Part shown: in pieces, positions 33,440 to 43,900 of the stretch | Position numbering within the stretch: the stretch's first letter is position 1 | Layout: each line of letters starts with the position of its first letter | Origin: Mimachlamys varia | Lineage: Eukaryota; Mollusca; Bivalvia; Pectinida; Pectinidae | Length of the DNA stretch: 64,000 nucleotides | Assembly: GCA_947623455.1 (NCBI GenBank) | Contig: OX392543.1 | Span: 19,466,757 to 19,530,756 of the forward strand | Reading direction: 5' to 3' | Notes under the pieces: generated by a model | Databases searched by the model: none | Seen by the model: the letters and a program-made list of their open reading frames with translations, nothing else | What the model was told of the DNA's origin: nothing | Program-made: the position numbers and the translations under genes

Positions 33440-36400
33440 TCACTTTCCAAAGCAGGAGAGAAATCTTCTCTTTTTCAGTTTTTTGTTGTTGCTTCCTTTT
33501 GGCTTCAATGGCTTATCTACACATTTGACCTCTGATGTGACCTCTGACCCGACCTCTGACCTGACCTCTGCCTGATTTTCACAGAAGTCAACAACAATCT
33601 CAGGAATAATGTCCTTCAGATCAATGACCTCAAATGAGGTGTCAACCCTTGTTTTCTTCATCTGTAATGTAAAATACAAAATTAATTTTTGGTTTACCTT
33701 AAGTTTGTTGCATTAAGCCAGTCATCAAGAAGTCATTGCAAAATGATACTATACCACCCATCCCCTATATACTCAACAAAATTAACTCTAGACCCTTTCT
33801 ATTAAATTAATCAAGAACATATCTGGCAAACTTGACATTTATAAATCAAATATTGAGTCTCACAATTACTCATAACAAATATTGGGTCTCATTTACAAAT
33901 CAAATGAACTTTGCAAGACAGACCAACCACAGTTGTCATGCAAACATGGAGCTTTTAATACACTACATTCAAACCAGCTCAGATGTCAACCAGAAATATT
34001 AAGCCACACAAAATAATATAACTGCAGTTGTAAAACAAATACTGAGCCTTACACAACAAACCAATCTCAGTTGTCAAACAAATACTCAGCCTTACGCAAC
34101 AAACCCATCTCAGTTGTCAAACGAATACTCAGCCTTACGCAACAAACCCATCTCAGTTGTCAAGCAAATACTCATTCTTAAACATAACCCATCTCAGCTG
34201 TCAAACAAATACTCAGCCTTACACAACAAACCCATCTCGGTTGTCAAGCAAATACTGAGCCTTATACAACAAACTCATCTCAGTTGTCAAGCAAATACTC
34301 AATCTTAAACATAACCCATCTCAGCTGTCAAACAAATACTCAGCCTTACGCAACAAACCCATCTCGGTTGTGAAGCAAATACTGAGACTTACACAACAAA
34401 CTCATCTCAGTTGTCAAGCAAATACTCATTCTTAAACATAACCCATCTCAGCTGTCAAACAAATACTCAGCCCTACACAACAAACCCATCTCGGTTGTCA
34501 AGCAAATACTGAGCCTTACACAACAAACCCATCTCGGTTGTCAAGTAAATACTGAGACTTACACAACAAACTCATCTCAGTTGTCAAGCAAATACTCATT
34601 CTTAAACATAACCCATCTCAGCTGTCAAACAAATACTCAGCCTTACACAACAAACCCATCTCGGTTGTCAAGCAAATACTCAGCCTTACACAACAAACCC
34701 ATCTCGGTTGTCAAGCAAATACTGAGCAATGCACTTCCAACCGACCTTATTAGTGAAACAAATATTAGGCCTTGCACGACACACCAACCATAGTTGTCAT
34801 GAAAATACTGGATCTTGCATGAAGGACCCATGCCAATGAGCCTTTACAATACTGACTCATCTCAGTTGTCAAGCAAATAGTGAATCTAACACTTAGAGAC
34901 CTAAATCATCTGTAATTCCAATCTTGAATCCCACACTATACTGACAAAAAATTTACCATTCCATACTGCGACCAAAATTTTACCATTCCATACTGCAACC
35001 CAAATTTTACCATTCCATACTGCGACCAAAATTTTAACCAAGAACCTTTTAAATGAATGAAAGACTTGTACTGCATTTGTACACATACTTTGTATATATA
35101 TGTCTATAAAATGTAACAATGACTTACTGGGCAGATGGCATCCAGCAGACAACGTGTGGCTTTGTATTTAAACACACCAGGAACATAGGTTTCTGAAAGG
35201 GAAAAACAATGAAAAATTTACAACATCTTGTAGGAAACACTAATTTATATGAATTTTTCAGGAGAGGAAAAACAAGTTCACCACATCGTTATCATTCTTG
35301 ATTTGAATTAACCTTGAATATTCATGAATATGCATCTCATTTGATGTAAATCATGATATTTCATGACTATTTATGGTAACAATATGAAAAACCTTGAATA
35401 TTTAAGAATTTTTTTAATGTTAATCAAGCATTATCCATGAATAGCCTTGAATAATTCTAACTATTTTCAATGGGGAATGTATATATCTATCTTTTTTTTT
35501 TGACTGATCATCATCTTAAATAATGCATACCCAGTATGAGATAGAGTTTTACGATTGAGGTCTTACTAAAACAATTTACCTTTTTTGCCAGACATAAGAA
35601 GATTTCTCCAGACATTGACACGCTCTGCATGCTTGTTGCGGAGTGCCTGGTCTTCCATTTCAGGTTCACACTTCAGCCAGCATTTGGTAATGGACACATT
35701 TCGCTCTCCAAACATTATTTCCACATCACGGACTGCTCAAAATATAATGAAAACAGGTTATAATTATTGTAAAGCTTATCATCTATTTTAGAATTTGAGC
35801 TTCAATATTGCAAAGTAACCTACAGTGCTGTGACATCACACTGGTTAGAGACTAAGTCCGAAGGGTTCTGACTCTCTGACCCTCTAAATATTGGGACAGC
35901 TGGCGGTTGGTATATTTAGTGGGTCAGAGAGTCAGAACCCATTCGGACTAGTTAGAGACTATCACAGTGTAATCTGACCCCTGGGTATTCTGACATCCTG
36001 TCTAATCCAACAAATCAGTGACTGTAACCTTTATACTACTAAAACTACCACATAATTGATGTTATCCGACGACCTCTCAACATTACTATGGATGCCCCAT
36101 CAAATGTATTTGCAGTGATCAATCTATGTTCGAGTCCTGAGTCTAGTATTTATAAAATTATAAAAGGACTCATAGAAGTTCTGGAAATACTTCAATTTAA
36201 CATTGTGGGACCCATAGTTTTCGGCAATATTTACAAAAAAGACCCATGAAAATAAATTGTTAATTGATCGCTGTATTTGTTAACTCTTTCACCCCTAAAA
36301 TTTCATAATGAGCTTTTCCAAATTTTTAATTGAGAGAGTTTGATGTGTCTTCTGGGGTGTAGCTAGTACAGATGTCAGATTAGACAAGTTTAATGGTACA

Positions 36401-39374
36401 AATTAGCTCAGGAATTGTACATGAGTAATATTGGTCTAAAGAAACTTGTGAAATTAACTTCTTGAGCCATCCTTATCAGTTATAGAATATTATATTTCTG
36501 TATCTCTTAGTGTATCAGAAATTTCTTCATGGTAGAATTTAAAAACTATATGCTAAACCTAAACCTCAATCAGTATTGACAGATATCAACACCTACTCTA
36601 CCAATTGCTGTTCAACTTTGCTGTATAATTGATTCCACTGCTTTAACTTATATCCTTCTCTAAAATTTCATTTTGAACTATTTCAATTTTGAATTAGAAG
36701 AGTTCAAATGTTTTTGTTTAGGTGTGAATGAGTTTTGACTTTGGTGAAATTATTTGATGTTTTTATCAATTTCAATAATTATTTCTGCCAATCCTGTAGA
36801 TTTGTGACTAATGTCTATTATTTAAATCATTAAATCTTAAGTATCAAAAAAACATCAGAAAATAATTAATGACAGGAAACGCAATTAAAGTATTAACCAA
36901 ATGATCAATTTTTGGAATTTTTAATTCAATAAATTTGTGCTGGATATAATAAACTTCTTAAATAATGATTTTCAAAATACTAAGTTAAGTTCCATCCTTA
37001 CAGGTCTTTTTTGGTGCTGCCAGGAACTTCCCCCACATTGGGGTCATCATTTCCATCCTGCTAGCTGGTGAAGGGCATGGCAAGGGGAAACGTGGCTTCC
37101 AGCGCCCTGTTAGAAATCATCAGATTAATTTATTATTTCATTAGAAAAACACATACATGTATACATCATGTATATTTATTTATAAAAAACTTTGAAATAT
37201 TGTTTATACATAATAGGGCTTGTGTTTGTTTTTTTGAGAATCTCAATACATTGTATTATAAATTATCTATTTTCCTTTTTAATGTTTTAACATAGAAAAA
37301 ATCACCCAATTTTTAATATCAATACAGCATAAATGTAGTCTGAAAATCATTTTTTTCATGATTTTGTTGTTCTGTTACAATAAACTGGGACTATACTAGA
37401 AAGTGTGACAAAAGATATACTTGCAAGATAATTACGTAAACAAAAGACTAAATCAATGTGGCTTCGTTTGACTTTGTTTAACTTCTTATTAACAGCACGG
37501 GTCATTTAAGAATGACTAAGTGATCAATCTACGTGCGAGTCCCGAGACCTGTATTCATTGAATTATGCTAGGTCTCATTGAATTTCTTGAATTAGTTACT
37601 TTAATTTAACATTGTGGAACTCATTGGTTTTAGCAATAATTATACTAAAAGAACTCATGAAAATAAATTATAAATTGATCATGGAATGTGCCCGGTTTTG
37701 GAAGTGGAGGAAAGCTGGAGTACCCGGAGAAAAACCACGACCTACAGCCAGTACCTGGCAAATCCCCCAGGTGGGTTTTGAACTCTCAACCCAGCAAGCA
37801 TGGCTGATGACGGCTATGATTGTTTATATGTGCCATATAAAAAGGCAAAAAAAAGTGTCATATGGGGGCATTTTTGTCTAAGACAAAACAAACAAACCAT
37901 TAAGTCAATTAAAACGGGAGTGACTGTTTGTCAAATCAATATATTGTGGTATGTATCGGGATACAGTCACACTGTATTGCAATATATCATGGTACAGTTT
38001 TCCCGTATCGTGACAGCACTACTGACTAGTGTAGGATCCTTGCTTGCGCATCAATAGGGGCTCTATAATTAACACACTATTACAAGTAGATGATAAACAA
38101 AAGCTTACCCCAAACAGAGAGCTGTACTGGAATAGGCCCAGGCTTCACAATACCATTGGCAGCAGCCAGATTCTCTACAGAAAGGTGAAATATATATACA
38201 AACATACTACAGTAGTAAGGAATGCCTACATCTCTCAGGTATAAGAATACTAATATTGATATCAGAAAAATAAGCGTCAGTTAAATTATATTCACTTTTA
38301 TTTTAAGATGATGCATTGCTCTCTCTTGGTATGCTATTGTGTAGATGTAATTAATATGAATTAATAAAATGCAAACATTTTGATGCAACAAAATTGAACA
38401 CATATTTACAGCTAAACCATGAACGAAAATATCATTTATTTTTGAAGTTGTTGACGTTTCTTTATTCTTTTGAATTTATTCTACAGTAAAACCCCACTTA
38501 CTCGAACCCTTTTACTCAAATACCCCCTCATTTGTCGGACGAACAGTTGGTTTGGTCCCGACCGTGTTTGTTCATACAAAACTTCGGATTACAGGAATAT
38601 CTTGAACTATTGATTAGGTCCCCGCGTATCGAGTAAGTGGGGTTTTACTATATGTATATTTTAATGCAATATATATCATTCACAAAATGATAAACTACAT
38701 GATTTATTTCTATGAATTGTACTTGATTGAAGATAATTCAGTGGATTGTTGTTTACTAGGTCCTAATGAAGTCTGGTCAATTGGGTTTGAAGAGGTCAGT
38801 CTTGACCATTTCAAACAAGCTTGAATATATAGGACGTAATTAAGTTGTTGATATTACATTATTGATGATAGTTATGATACAATACAATTTTTGTACTGAC
38901 CAGTACAAAAAATTGACCCTAGCAGGGATAATAATGACTCTTAAAACCTATAAGAGAATTTTAGGGATTTCACAGGATCAGCAAAATATTTGTGAGATTT
39001 TTCTGTATAAAGTACCATAGTTCTAATATAATTTTCAATTTTTCATGAGATTTTCAGGAAAAATAATTTAAATATGGGCAAAAATCCCCAAAGTGATCCC
39101 TGCTAATGTTAAATACTCTTAATAATCAGCTATGGTCCAGTTGTTAGAAAAGTACTAGAAAAGACAGAACTGCATGGATCCATTCAAGTTTGTTTCTGTG
39201 TTCTATGAAGACTTATAAATACCTGTTTCATTCAGTTGGTTTTGTTTATGATGAGAAGTAAATAAGCCACACTTAACTACTGTACTCACCAGCCTCTATT
39301 TCTGCAACAGCCTCTTTGGTTGCCATGGTACACATGTCATGTACTAGGGCGTCAAATATGTTTTCTGGTTCCAT
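33440..39374 (-). CDS. Six-coding-exon gene, 231-aa protein of unknown function
   Basis: Assembled here from splice sites and phases: 39374..39290, 38174..38109, 37106..37002, 35732..35580, 35192..35128, 33661..33440 (minus strand). Every intron is GT/AG with consensus donors (GTGAGT, GTAAGC, GTAAGG, GTAAAT, GTAAGT), and the phases join without a stop, giving 696 bp. The protein starts MEPENIFDALVHDMC, has an acidic helical N-terminus, a Pro/Met-rich middle (about 50-85), a charged segment with paired Trp/Cys (CWLKCE; NVWRNLL), then ETYVPGVFKYKATRCLLDAI and a lysine-rich tail ending FLSCFGK. A four-residue SEV-x repeat lies in the last exon. No signal peptide, membrane segment or known domain was recognised. 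Promoter motifs hint at a ciliary or germline role, which is inference. Confidence 0.85.
34020..34740. repeat. 43/41-bp tandem array in an intron of the six-exon gene
   Basis: About 17 units built on GTTGTCAAGCAAATACT, ACACAACAAACCCATCTC (43 bp) alternating with a 41-bp version with CTTAAACATAACCCATCTC. It lies in the last intron; open frames here are spurious. Confidence 0.93.
34945..35040. repeat. Three 29-bp tandem units
   Basis: TTTTACCATTCCATACTGCG plus ACCAAAA, three near-identical copies, in the same intron as the 43-bp array. Confidence 0.85.
35854..35950. mobile_element. 97-bp foldback MITE (TCCGAAGGG family)
   Basis: Arms of about 37 bp (AAGTCCGAAGGGTTCTGACT and beyond) pair nearly perfectly with the right end. 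The 10-bp word GTTAGAGACT is repeated at 35844-35853 and 35951-35960 as a target duplication. Relatives lie at 42275-42344, 42781-42885 and 43850-43885. Confidence 0.85.
36113..36273 (+). mobile_element. CAGTGATCAAT MITE, copy 1 (161 bp)
   Basis: Ends CAGTGATCAAT and ATTGATCGCTG are inverted repeats, flanked by TATTTG at 36107-36112 and 36274-36279. The interior (GGACCCATAGTTTTCGGCAA) matches copies at 37516-37682 and 48583-48764. CAG...CTG ends with a 6-bp duplication suggest an hAT-like non-autonomous element. Intronic in the six-exon gene. Confidence 0.85.
36290..36362 (+). repeat. CACCCCTAAA/CAGGGGTG MITE, degenerate copy
   Basis: CTTTCACCCCTAAAATTTCATAATGAGC ending CTTCTGGGGTG resembles the element at 55620-55702. 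Confidence 0.55.
36630..36735 (+). repeat. CACCCCTAAA/CAGGGGTG MITE, more degenerate copy
   Basis: CTCTAAAATTTCATTTTGAAC, GAAGAGTTCAAATG and GGTGTGAATGAGTT follow the same order as 55620-55702. Confidence 0.5.
37480..37890 (-). mobile_element. tRNA-derived SINE interrupted by a MITE
   Basis: On the minus strand a B-box-like GGGTTGAGAGTTCAAAACCC is followed by CTGTAGGTCGTGG, CTCCGGGTACTCC, CCTCCACTTCCAAAACCGGG and, after the MITE, AATGACCCGTGCTGTTAATA and a AAACAAAGTCAAAC tail. The same end is seen in the plus orientation at 47055-47160. The core resembles conserved SINE central domains, but the family was not verified. Confidence 0.65.
37516..37682 (+). mobile_element. CAGTGATCAAT MITE, copy 2, nested in the SINE
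   Basis: TGATCAATCTACGTGCGAGT to AAATTGATC matches copies 1 and 3. It splits the SINE between its CAAAACCGGGCAC and AATGACCCG blocks; GAATG lies on both sides as a probable duplication. Confidence 0.75.
38484..38650. mobile_element. pogo/Tigger-like MITE, 167 bp
   Basis: Inverted ends CAGTAAAACCCCACTTACTC / GAGTAAGTGGGGTTTTACTA, flanked by TA on both sides. The CAGT-AAACC end and TA duplication are typical of the pogo branch of Tc1/mariner. No transposase. Intronic. Confidence 0.85.
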
Positions 39375-39620
39375 GGTTTAATTGATTATCATCTGAAGGA
39401 AACAGAGAATTGATCAGCACTTGACTTGGCTGCCTGTTGATTAGGCTTCTTTGTCAAAAAAAATATTAAGAAATGAAAAAGATTCTAATGTTATAGGTTC
39501 GATAATAAATAGTCACAGCTAAAATCGAAACATAAAAGTATATAAAACATACTTACACACGCACTTGTCTCGGATAAGAACAAAATATATTAAACTTTCG
39601 CGCTCTGAAACTTAATGCAG
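39375..39620 (-). other. 5' UTR of the six-exon gene with a UTR intron
   Basis: The ATG exon begins at 39392 after a TTTCCTTCAG acceptor. Upstream, a GTAAGTATG donor (39548-39556) follows a likely leader exon of about 39557-39620. The leader's 5' end is not defined. Confidence 0.6.
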
Positions 39621-39639
39621 TGTCTCGCTCTAGCAAGCT

Positions 39640-39672
39640 ATGGTTGCTATACACACAATGGTGACGTCACAA
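39640..39672 (-). promoter_or_regulatory. CRE and RFX-like half site in the six-exon gene promoter
   Basis: GTGACGTCAC, a perfect CREB/CREM/ATF palindrome, lies at 39661-39670, and GGTTGCTATAC, an X-box-like RFX half site, about 15 bp nearer the inferred leader exon. Position just upstream of the leader suits a proximal promoter. Confidence 0.5.
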
Positions 39673-40237
39673 TAGAGAGAACACAGTTAATAGTTTCGTA
39701 TTTTCTCAAGCATGATTTTTACCACTTCGCATATATATTAAGCATTTTACTGCAAATGGTCGTTTTCAAATTAAAAGCGCCCTATCCGTATATTTACATG
39801 AAATGTTATAAACGAGAACTATGCATGACAAGATTTACCTCACAGTTTCGTATTCGTTTAACCGGAAATGAAGTACGTCCTATGTGAAAGTGAAAGTAGA
39901 AGTTTAGAATGCTCCGTAGTAGATGCGATGTTAGCACGTTTAAGCCCGCGCTTGCGTATGCGTATAAAAGTATAAAATTTTCAGAATTCTACTTACATTT
40001 TTAATACTCGCACTGATACGGTAGCTCTTTTAGACATTATGGAAGTACAACAGATCCTACTCCATTTTTACGATTTGAATCTGACACTGTTTATTCAAAT
40101 ACGACCGATCATGGTGTAGATCAGACACTGATACGGACAAATAGACCGAATGGCAACATTTGAACACCGTCGGATACCCACGATTGATTGCACTACGCTA
40201 CACTACATTTGTAATAGGACGAGGAAAAGTGATAAAG

Positions 40238-40330
40238 ATAGTGCCGTCGCTGGGGTTCGAACCCGCGACCCTTGGCTCTCCAGCCCTATTCTCCAGCCCT
40301 ATATGCTCTACCGACTGAGCTAAAGGGAAA
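40238..40330 (-). repeat. tRNA-derived SINE head with intact A and B boxes
   Basis: The minus strand reads TAGCTCAGTCGGTAGAGCAT (A box) and GGTTCGAACCC (B box), both consensus, about 45 nt apart. The acceptor strands (TCCCTTT / CGACGG) do not pair and the anticodon arm is duplicated, so it is not a working tRNA. Confidence 0.7.
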
Positions 40331-40409
40331 TTCCTACAGATTATGCTTGTAAGGCAGCTTAATTAGAGCACAACTTTTACGCTGACTAAATGCAACAGAG
40401 AGGAAATAC

Positions 40410-40490
40410 GCACGGCTAGACCAGGGTTCGAACCCTGGACCTACCGTACTCTAGACGGACGCTCTACAAATTGATCTATTTACACGTATC
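40410..40490 (-). repeat. Second tRNA-like SINE head
   Basis: A perfect T-arm CCAGGGTTCGAACCCTGG and a weaker A box (TTTGTAGAGCGTCC) on the minus strand, arranged head-to-tail with the copy at 40238-40330. Confidence 0.6.
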
Positions 40491-41015
40491 TGGTCCTCTA
40501 TAGCAGACTCACAATAGATACATCAATAATATACATTAATACTTTCCAACAAATATTTTCATAAAATAATGTCTACTTTTTTATGTTTGGTGATCATTGA
40601 TCTAAAACATAATTCAAACTTGTGATAACATCACAGATATTTATTTAATGTGATAATTATTTTATGAATCTACGGTATATCTTAACCACCTATTAACTTG
40701 TAATAAGTATTTTATTTGTGAAATGTTCGTATTTTGTGTTTCATGCTAAGGACCACAGTGGAAATAAGTCTCTAACTTTTCTGTGTTGTCCTGGTGAAGC
40801 ATGTATTCTATTGTATTGTAAATGTACTGAACTTTTATGTATTGATGCAATGATTTAACAAATAAATTTATCTATCTATCTATACTTTAAAATATGGATA
40901 TAAGATATCATATATCTTATATAATTTGGTAAAACACGAATAAATGACAAGTTGCAATTGGTTTGCCATATATCTGCGTCTGCTGTGAAGCTGTTTGTTC
41001 ATTCGTTGTTTATAT

Positions 41016-41612
41016 CACAGGGACCTGAGAATTGGTTACAGCTAGTTTTGTACCTAAACTGAGGGGTAGTTGTGCTCACTTTAGTCTGAAAAATGGTTTA
41101 GGAAAAGTCACAAAAGACCACTTTTCTCTTTTAGCAAAAAAGAATTTCCTTCAGCATGTTTTACTCATTAGTAGAGTCAAAATTCAAGTGGTAATATTAA
41201 CATAAATTCTGATGTATTTAACATACCATTAATTGAATTAGATCAAATATCATTATACATTTATGAAAATGGTTTATTCAACACAAATTCCATTAGCAAA
41301 AGAAGCTGAAGAATATATTTTCTTTAAGCAAATAAGCATTTCATTTCGTTAATAACGAAGATGCTAATGACATTTTCGTTATTATTAGAGCAAGGGACGT
41401 ATATATGTCATATATACGTCTACGTCCCTGATTAGAGTGATTAGACTGAGCACAGTACGATAGTTAATAACCTTTATGATCATTGATCGGGGCAATTTTA
41501 TCGAAAATTGATCTGAACCCCCCCCCCCCCCCCCCCCCCTAAAATGTAAATTTACTCTAAACACCTCAGTTTAGATCCAAAACTGGAGGTAAAAATTTCT
41601 CAGGTCCCTGTG
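41016..41612. mobile_element. hAT-like non-autonomous element, 597 bp
   Basis: Left end CACAGGGACCTGAGAA and right end TTCTCAGGTCCCTGTG are exact inverted repeats. Flanks TTTATAT (7 of 8 bp match: GTTTATAT / ATTTATAT) form a probable 8-bp duplication. The right part shares GATCAATTTTCGATAAAA-type sequence with the 139-bp copy at 42345. It contains a run of about 22 C at 41519-41540. No transposase frame. Confidence 0.75.
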
Positions 41613-41667
41613 ATTTATATATAGTCTGCTGTGTATCTGTTAATGTGATTTGCATTTCGATTTTTTT

Positions 41668-42037
41668 TAATAACAATGATGATAATTCGAGGTTCTTATA
41701 TACCGCTTTATCACTGACACAACCTATATGTCGTCTCAAAGCGGATCATGAATTGTTAGCCTTGGTAATAGGGCCTTAGCAACCACCCAATATCATTCTC
41801 AATTCCCTGAGGAGTATGCAACCGGTGCTGCCATTTCAGCGCTCACAGCTAGCATTCTACAATTTCTAGCACTGCCCAACCACGTACTCATTTACAGCAC
41901 AGTGGACTTGAACAAGCGGAGTAAAAAATTTTTCTCATGGATACAACACAAATGCCAGGGTCAGGACTCGAACTCGCAACCCTTCGATCACGAGCCCAGC
42001 CTCCTACCACTACCACCGTGCCTCCATATAATCAAAC
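41668..42037 (-). mobile_element. Full-length tRNA-derived SINE, about 370 bp
   Basis: On the minus strand: A-box-like GGTGGTAGTGGTAGGAG, then B box GTTGCGAGTTCGAGTCC, a long body with GCTGAAATGGCAGCACCGGT, and a 3' end GATAAAGCGGTATATAAGAA followed by ATTATCATCATTGTTATT. The AAAGCG-TATATAA-ATTATT tail is like the 3' ends of L2/CR1-mobilised SINEs. Confidence 0.75.
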
Positions 42038-42274
42038 GTGTACGTCTTCTGTGTATAGGTGGTCTGTACGTCCGATGTATATTTGAAGTTGTACTTCTGG
42101 TTGTACGTCTATTGTGGATATGTACGTCTGAAACATTTTTTATGTATGCGTCGTGTGTATACGTCTATCGTTTACCTGTTTGTTCGTTTGTTGCATTATC
42201 GTAAGCCTGTTTTGCATCGATCTTTACGTTTGTTTGTTCATATTCCATATTTCATGTTTGCATGTCTGTACGTC

Positions 42275-42344
42275 TGTAAAGGGTTCTGACTCTGTGATCC
42301 GCTGAACTATTGGGACGGCTAGCGGCTCGTAGAACCCTTCGGAC
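42275..42344. mobile_element. TCCGAAGGG-family foldback MITE, interrupted
   Basis: AGGGTTCTGACTCTGTGATC ... AGAACCCTTCGGAC matches both arms of 35854-35950. Its right end is split by the hAT-like insertion at 42345-42483 and resumes as TTTCGGACTA. Confidence 0.75.
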
Positions 42345-42483
42345 CACAGGGACCTGAGAATTTGTTACAGCTAGTTTTGGCCCTAAAATAGGGTGTTTAG
42401 AGTAATTTTACACATTTGGGGGGTTAAGATCAATTTTCGATAAAAATGCCCCCTCAGTAGTCATAAAAGCTATGGTCCCTGTG
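42345..42483. mobile_element. CACAGGGACC hAT-like MITE, 139 bp
   Basis: Starts CACAGGGACCTGAG and ends GGTCCCTGTG. Flanks CCTTCGGAC and CTTTCGGAC match in 8 of 9 positions. It is inserted into the older foldback MITE, giving relative ages. Confidence 0.8.
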
Positions 42484-42780
42484 CTTTCGGACTACTCTTC
42501 AAGCAGGTTCCGGGCGGAGGTGGTGCGTGAAAATGTGCTTCTGGTACTTTGCATCTCTTATCATATATAGTGTGGTCAATTTGGTTGTTATAGGAGAAAC
42601 CGCTGAAATCTTTTGGGCGTGTTCCCCGTCGATCCATTTCTGGTGTTGTTGCTGAGAAATTTTGATAGGGACAGAAATGGTAATGTGCCCAATGTTTCAA
42701 TATTCTTTACTGTTTTGTGTTGTTGTTGTTTAAACCCATTATTAACAGCCAAGGTCTAAGATGAAATGAAATACGGGTAC

Positions 42781-42885
42781 TCCAGGGGATTCTGACACTC
42801 TGGTCGCTAAATATTGGGACGGCTGCATCTCATAGACACCAGACGTCCCAATATTTAGCGGATCAGAGAGTCAGAACCCATTGGA
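42781..42885. mobile_element. Foldback MITE, 105 bp, TCCGAAGGG family
   Basis: Arms of about 40 bp ending in ATATTGGGAC / GTCCCAATAT; outer ends TCCAGGGGATTCTGAC and GTCAGAACCCATTGGA. Confidence 0.8.
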
Positions 42886-43037
42886 CTAGGGTGAAGAATT
42901 CAAAATGTATTTAAATGAACGACATTGACCAATTTTCAAGGTCACGGGTCAGATATAATGAAATGTCCAAACAACTTCTTCTCAATAACCAGATGGTCCA
43001 AAGTACTGGTTATATATACGGCCTGTTACGTACATTC

Positions 43038-43165
43038 CACAGGGATCTGAGAATTTGTTGCAGCTAGTTTTGGACCTACAAAAGGATGTTTAGAGTAATT
43101 TTACACGCTTGGGGGGTTAAGATCAATTTTCGATAAAAATGCCCCCTCATTGGTCATAAAAACTA
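43038..43165. repeat. CACAGGGATC hAT-like MITE, truncated right end
   Basis: Matches 42345-42470 (CTGAGAATTTGTTGCAGCTA, GGGGGGTTAAGATCAATTTT) but loses the GGTCCCTGTG end. Confidence 0.75.
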
Positions 43166-43392
43166 AAGGGTGGGAAGCTTTCCAGATCGAAAAATCGACC
43201 CCCATCTACCTTTCTTGCATCAAAAATCACATTTCTAGTTGAGGTACGAAAAAACGCTTGGTACCGTTGGAAAGATGGATAATTTTTATTTTATAAACCT
43301 CCTAAATGCAAGTCAAATGTATCCTCCTTCCGCAGAAATAATCTCCATTTCCTCCAAAAACACTCACAATTTCCGTGCCTCAAAGTCTTCGG

Positions 43393-43569
43393 CAGCTTGC
43401 CGGCCACTCGTTACATATTCATTGAGGTTGACGTCACCCCGCCTGCTCGTCTTTTTCTGTCATTGGATGCCAAAATTTAAAGTAAGACCGCCATCCAATG
43501 ACAGCGTAAGGCCTCCGCGTGCAGTGACGTCAACCTTAATGAATATGTTAAAAAGTGGCCGACAAGCTG
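43393..43569. repeat. 177-bp nested hairpin element
   Basis: Outer arms from CAGCTTGC (43393) to GACAAGCTG (43569) pair over about 45 bp, including ATATTCATTGAGGTTGACGT. A second inverted pair inside (CTGTCATTGGATG / CATCCAATGACAG) makes almost the whole unit double-stranded. Confidence 0.8.
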
Positions 43570-43849
43570 TATCCAACGTTATGATTATGACGTCACAATC
43601 GTAATGACGTCATAATAACTACCCCAGTGGTATGGTCTCATAACACGGAACTGGCCTGGGTAGTGTTATATAGTGGCAATGCAGAGCAAATGTTAAAAAT
43701 ATTACAATATGATATATCTTTTATCTAATTTCAATATTTGACAGGATTCAATGAAAATAAAGTTTCACTTATCATTCAGGGTATTATGTTGTTTTATATT
43801 TTCACAATTAGTGTTCTTTAGCGTTGATAACAAGGCCAATTGTTCCAAT

Positions 43850-43885
43850 GGGTTCCAGTATTTAGCGGATCAGAGAGTCAGAATA
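43850..43885. repeat. Fragment of the TCCGAAGGG foldback MITE
   Basis: GGGTTCCAGTATTTAGCGGA and CAGAGAGTCAGAA match one arm of 42781-42885. Confidence 0.6.
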
Positions 43886-43900
43886 TAACGTAATATATTG

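Noticed and set aside
34020..34740. Regular direct repeats resembling a CRISPR array
   Set aside because: Units are contiguous and degenerate with no unique spacers, and the genome is eukaryotic.
40238..40330. Functional tRNA gene
   Set aside because: A and B boxes are good but the acceptor strands do not pair and the anticodon region is abnormal.
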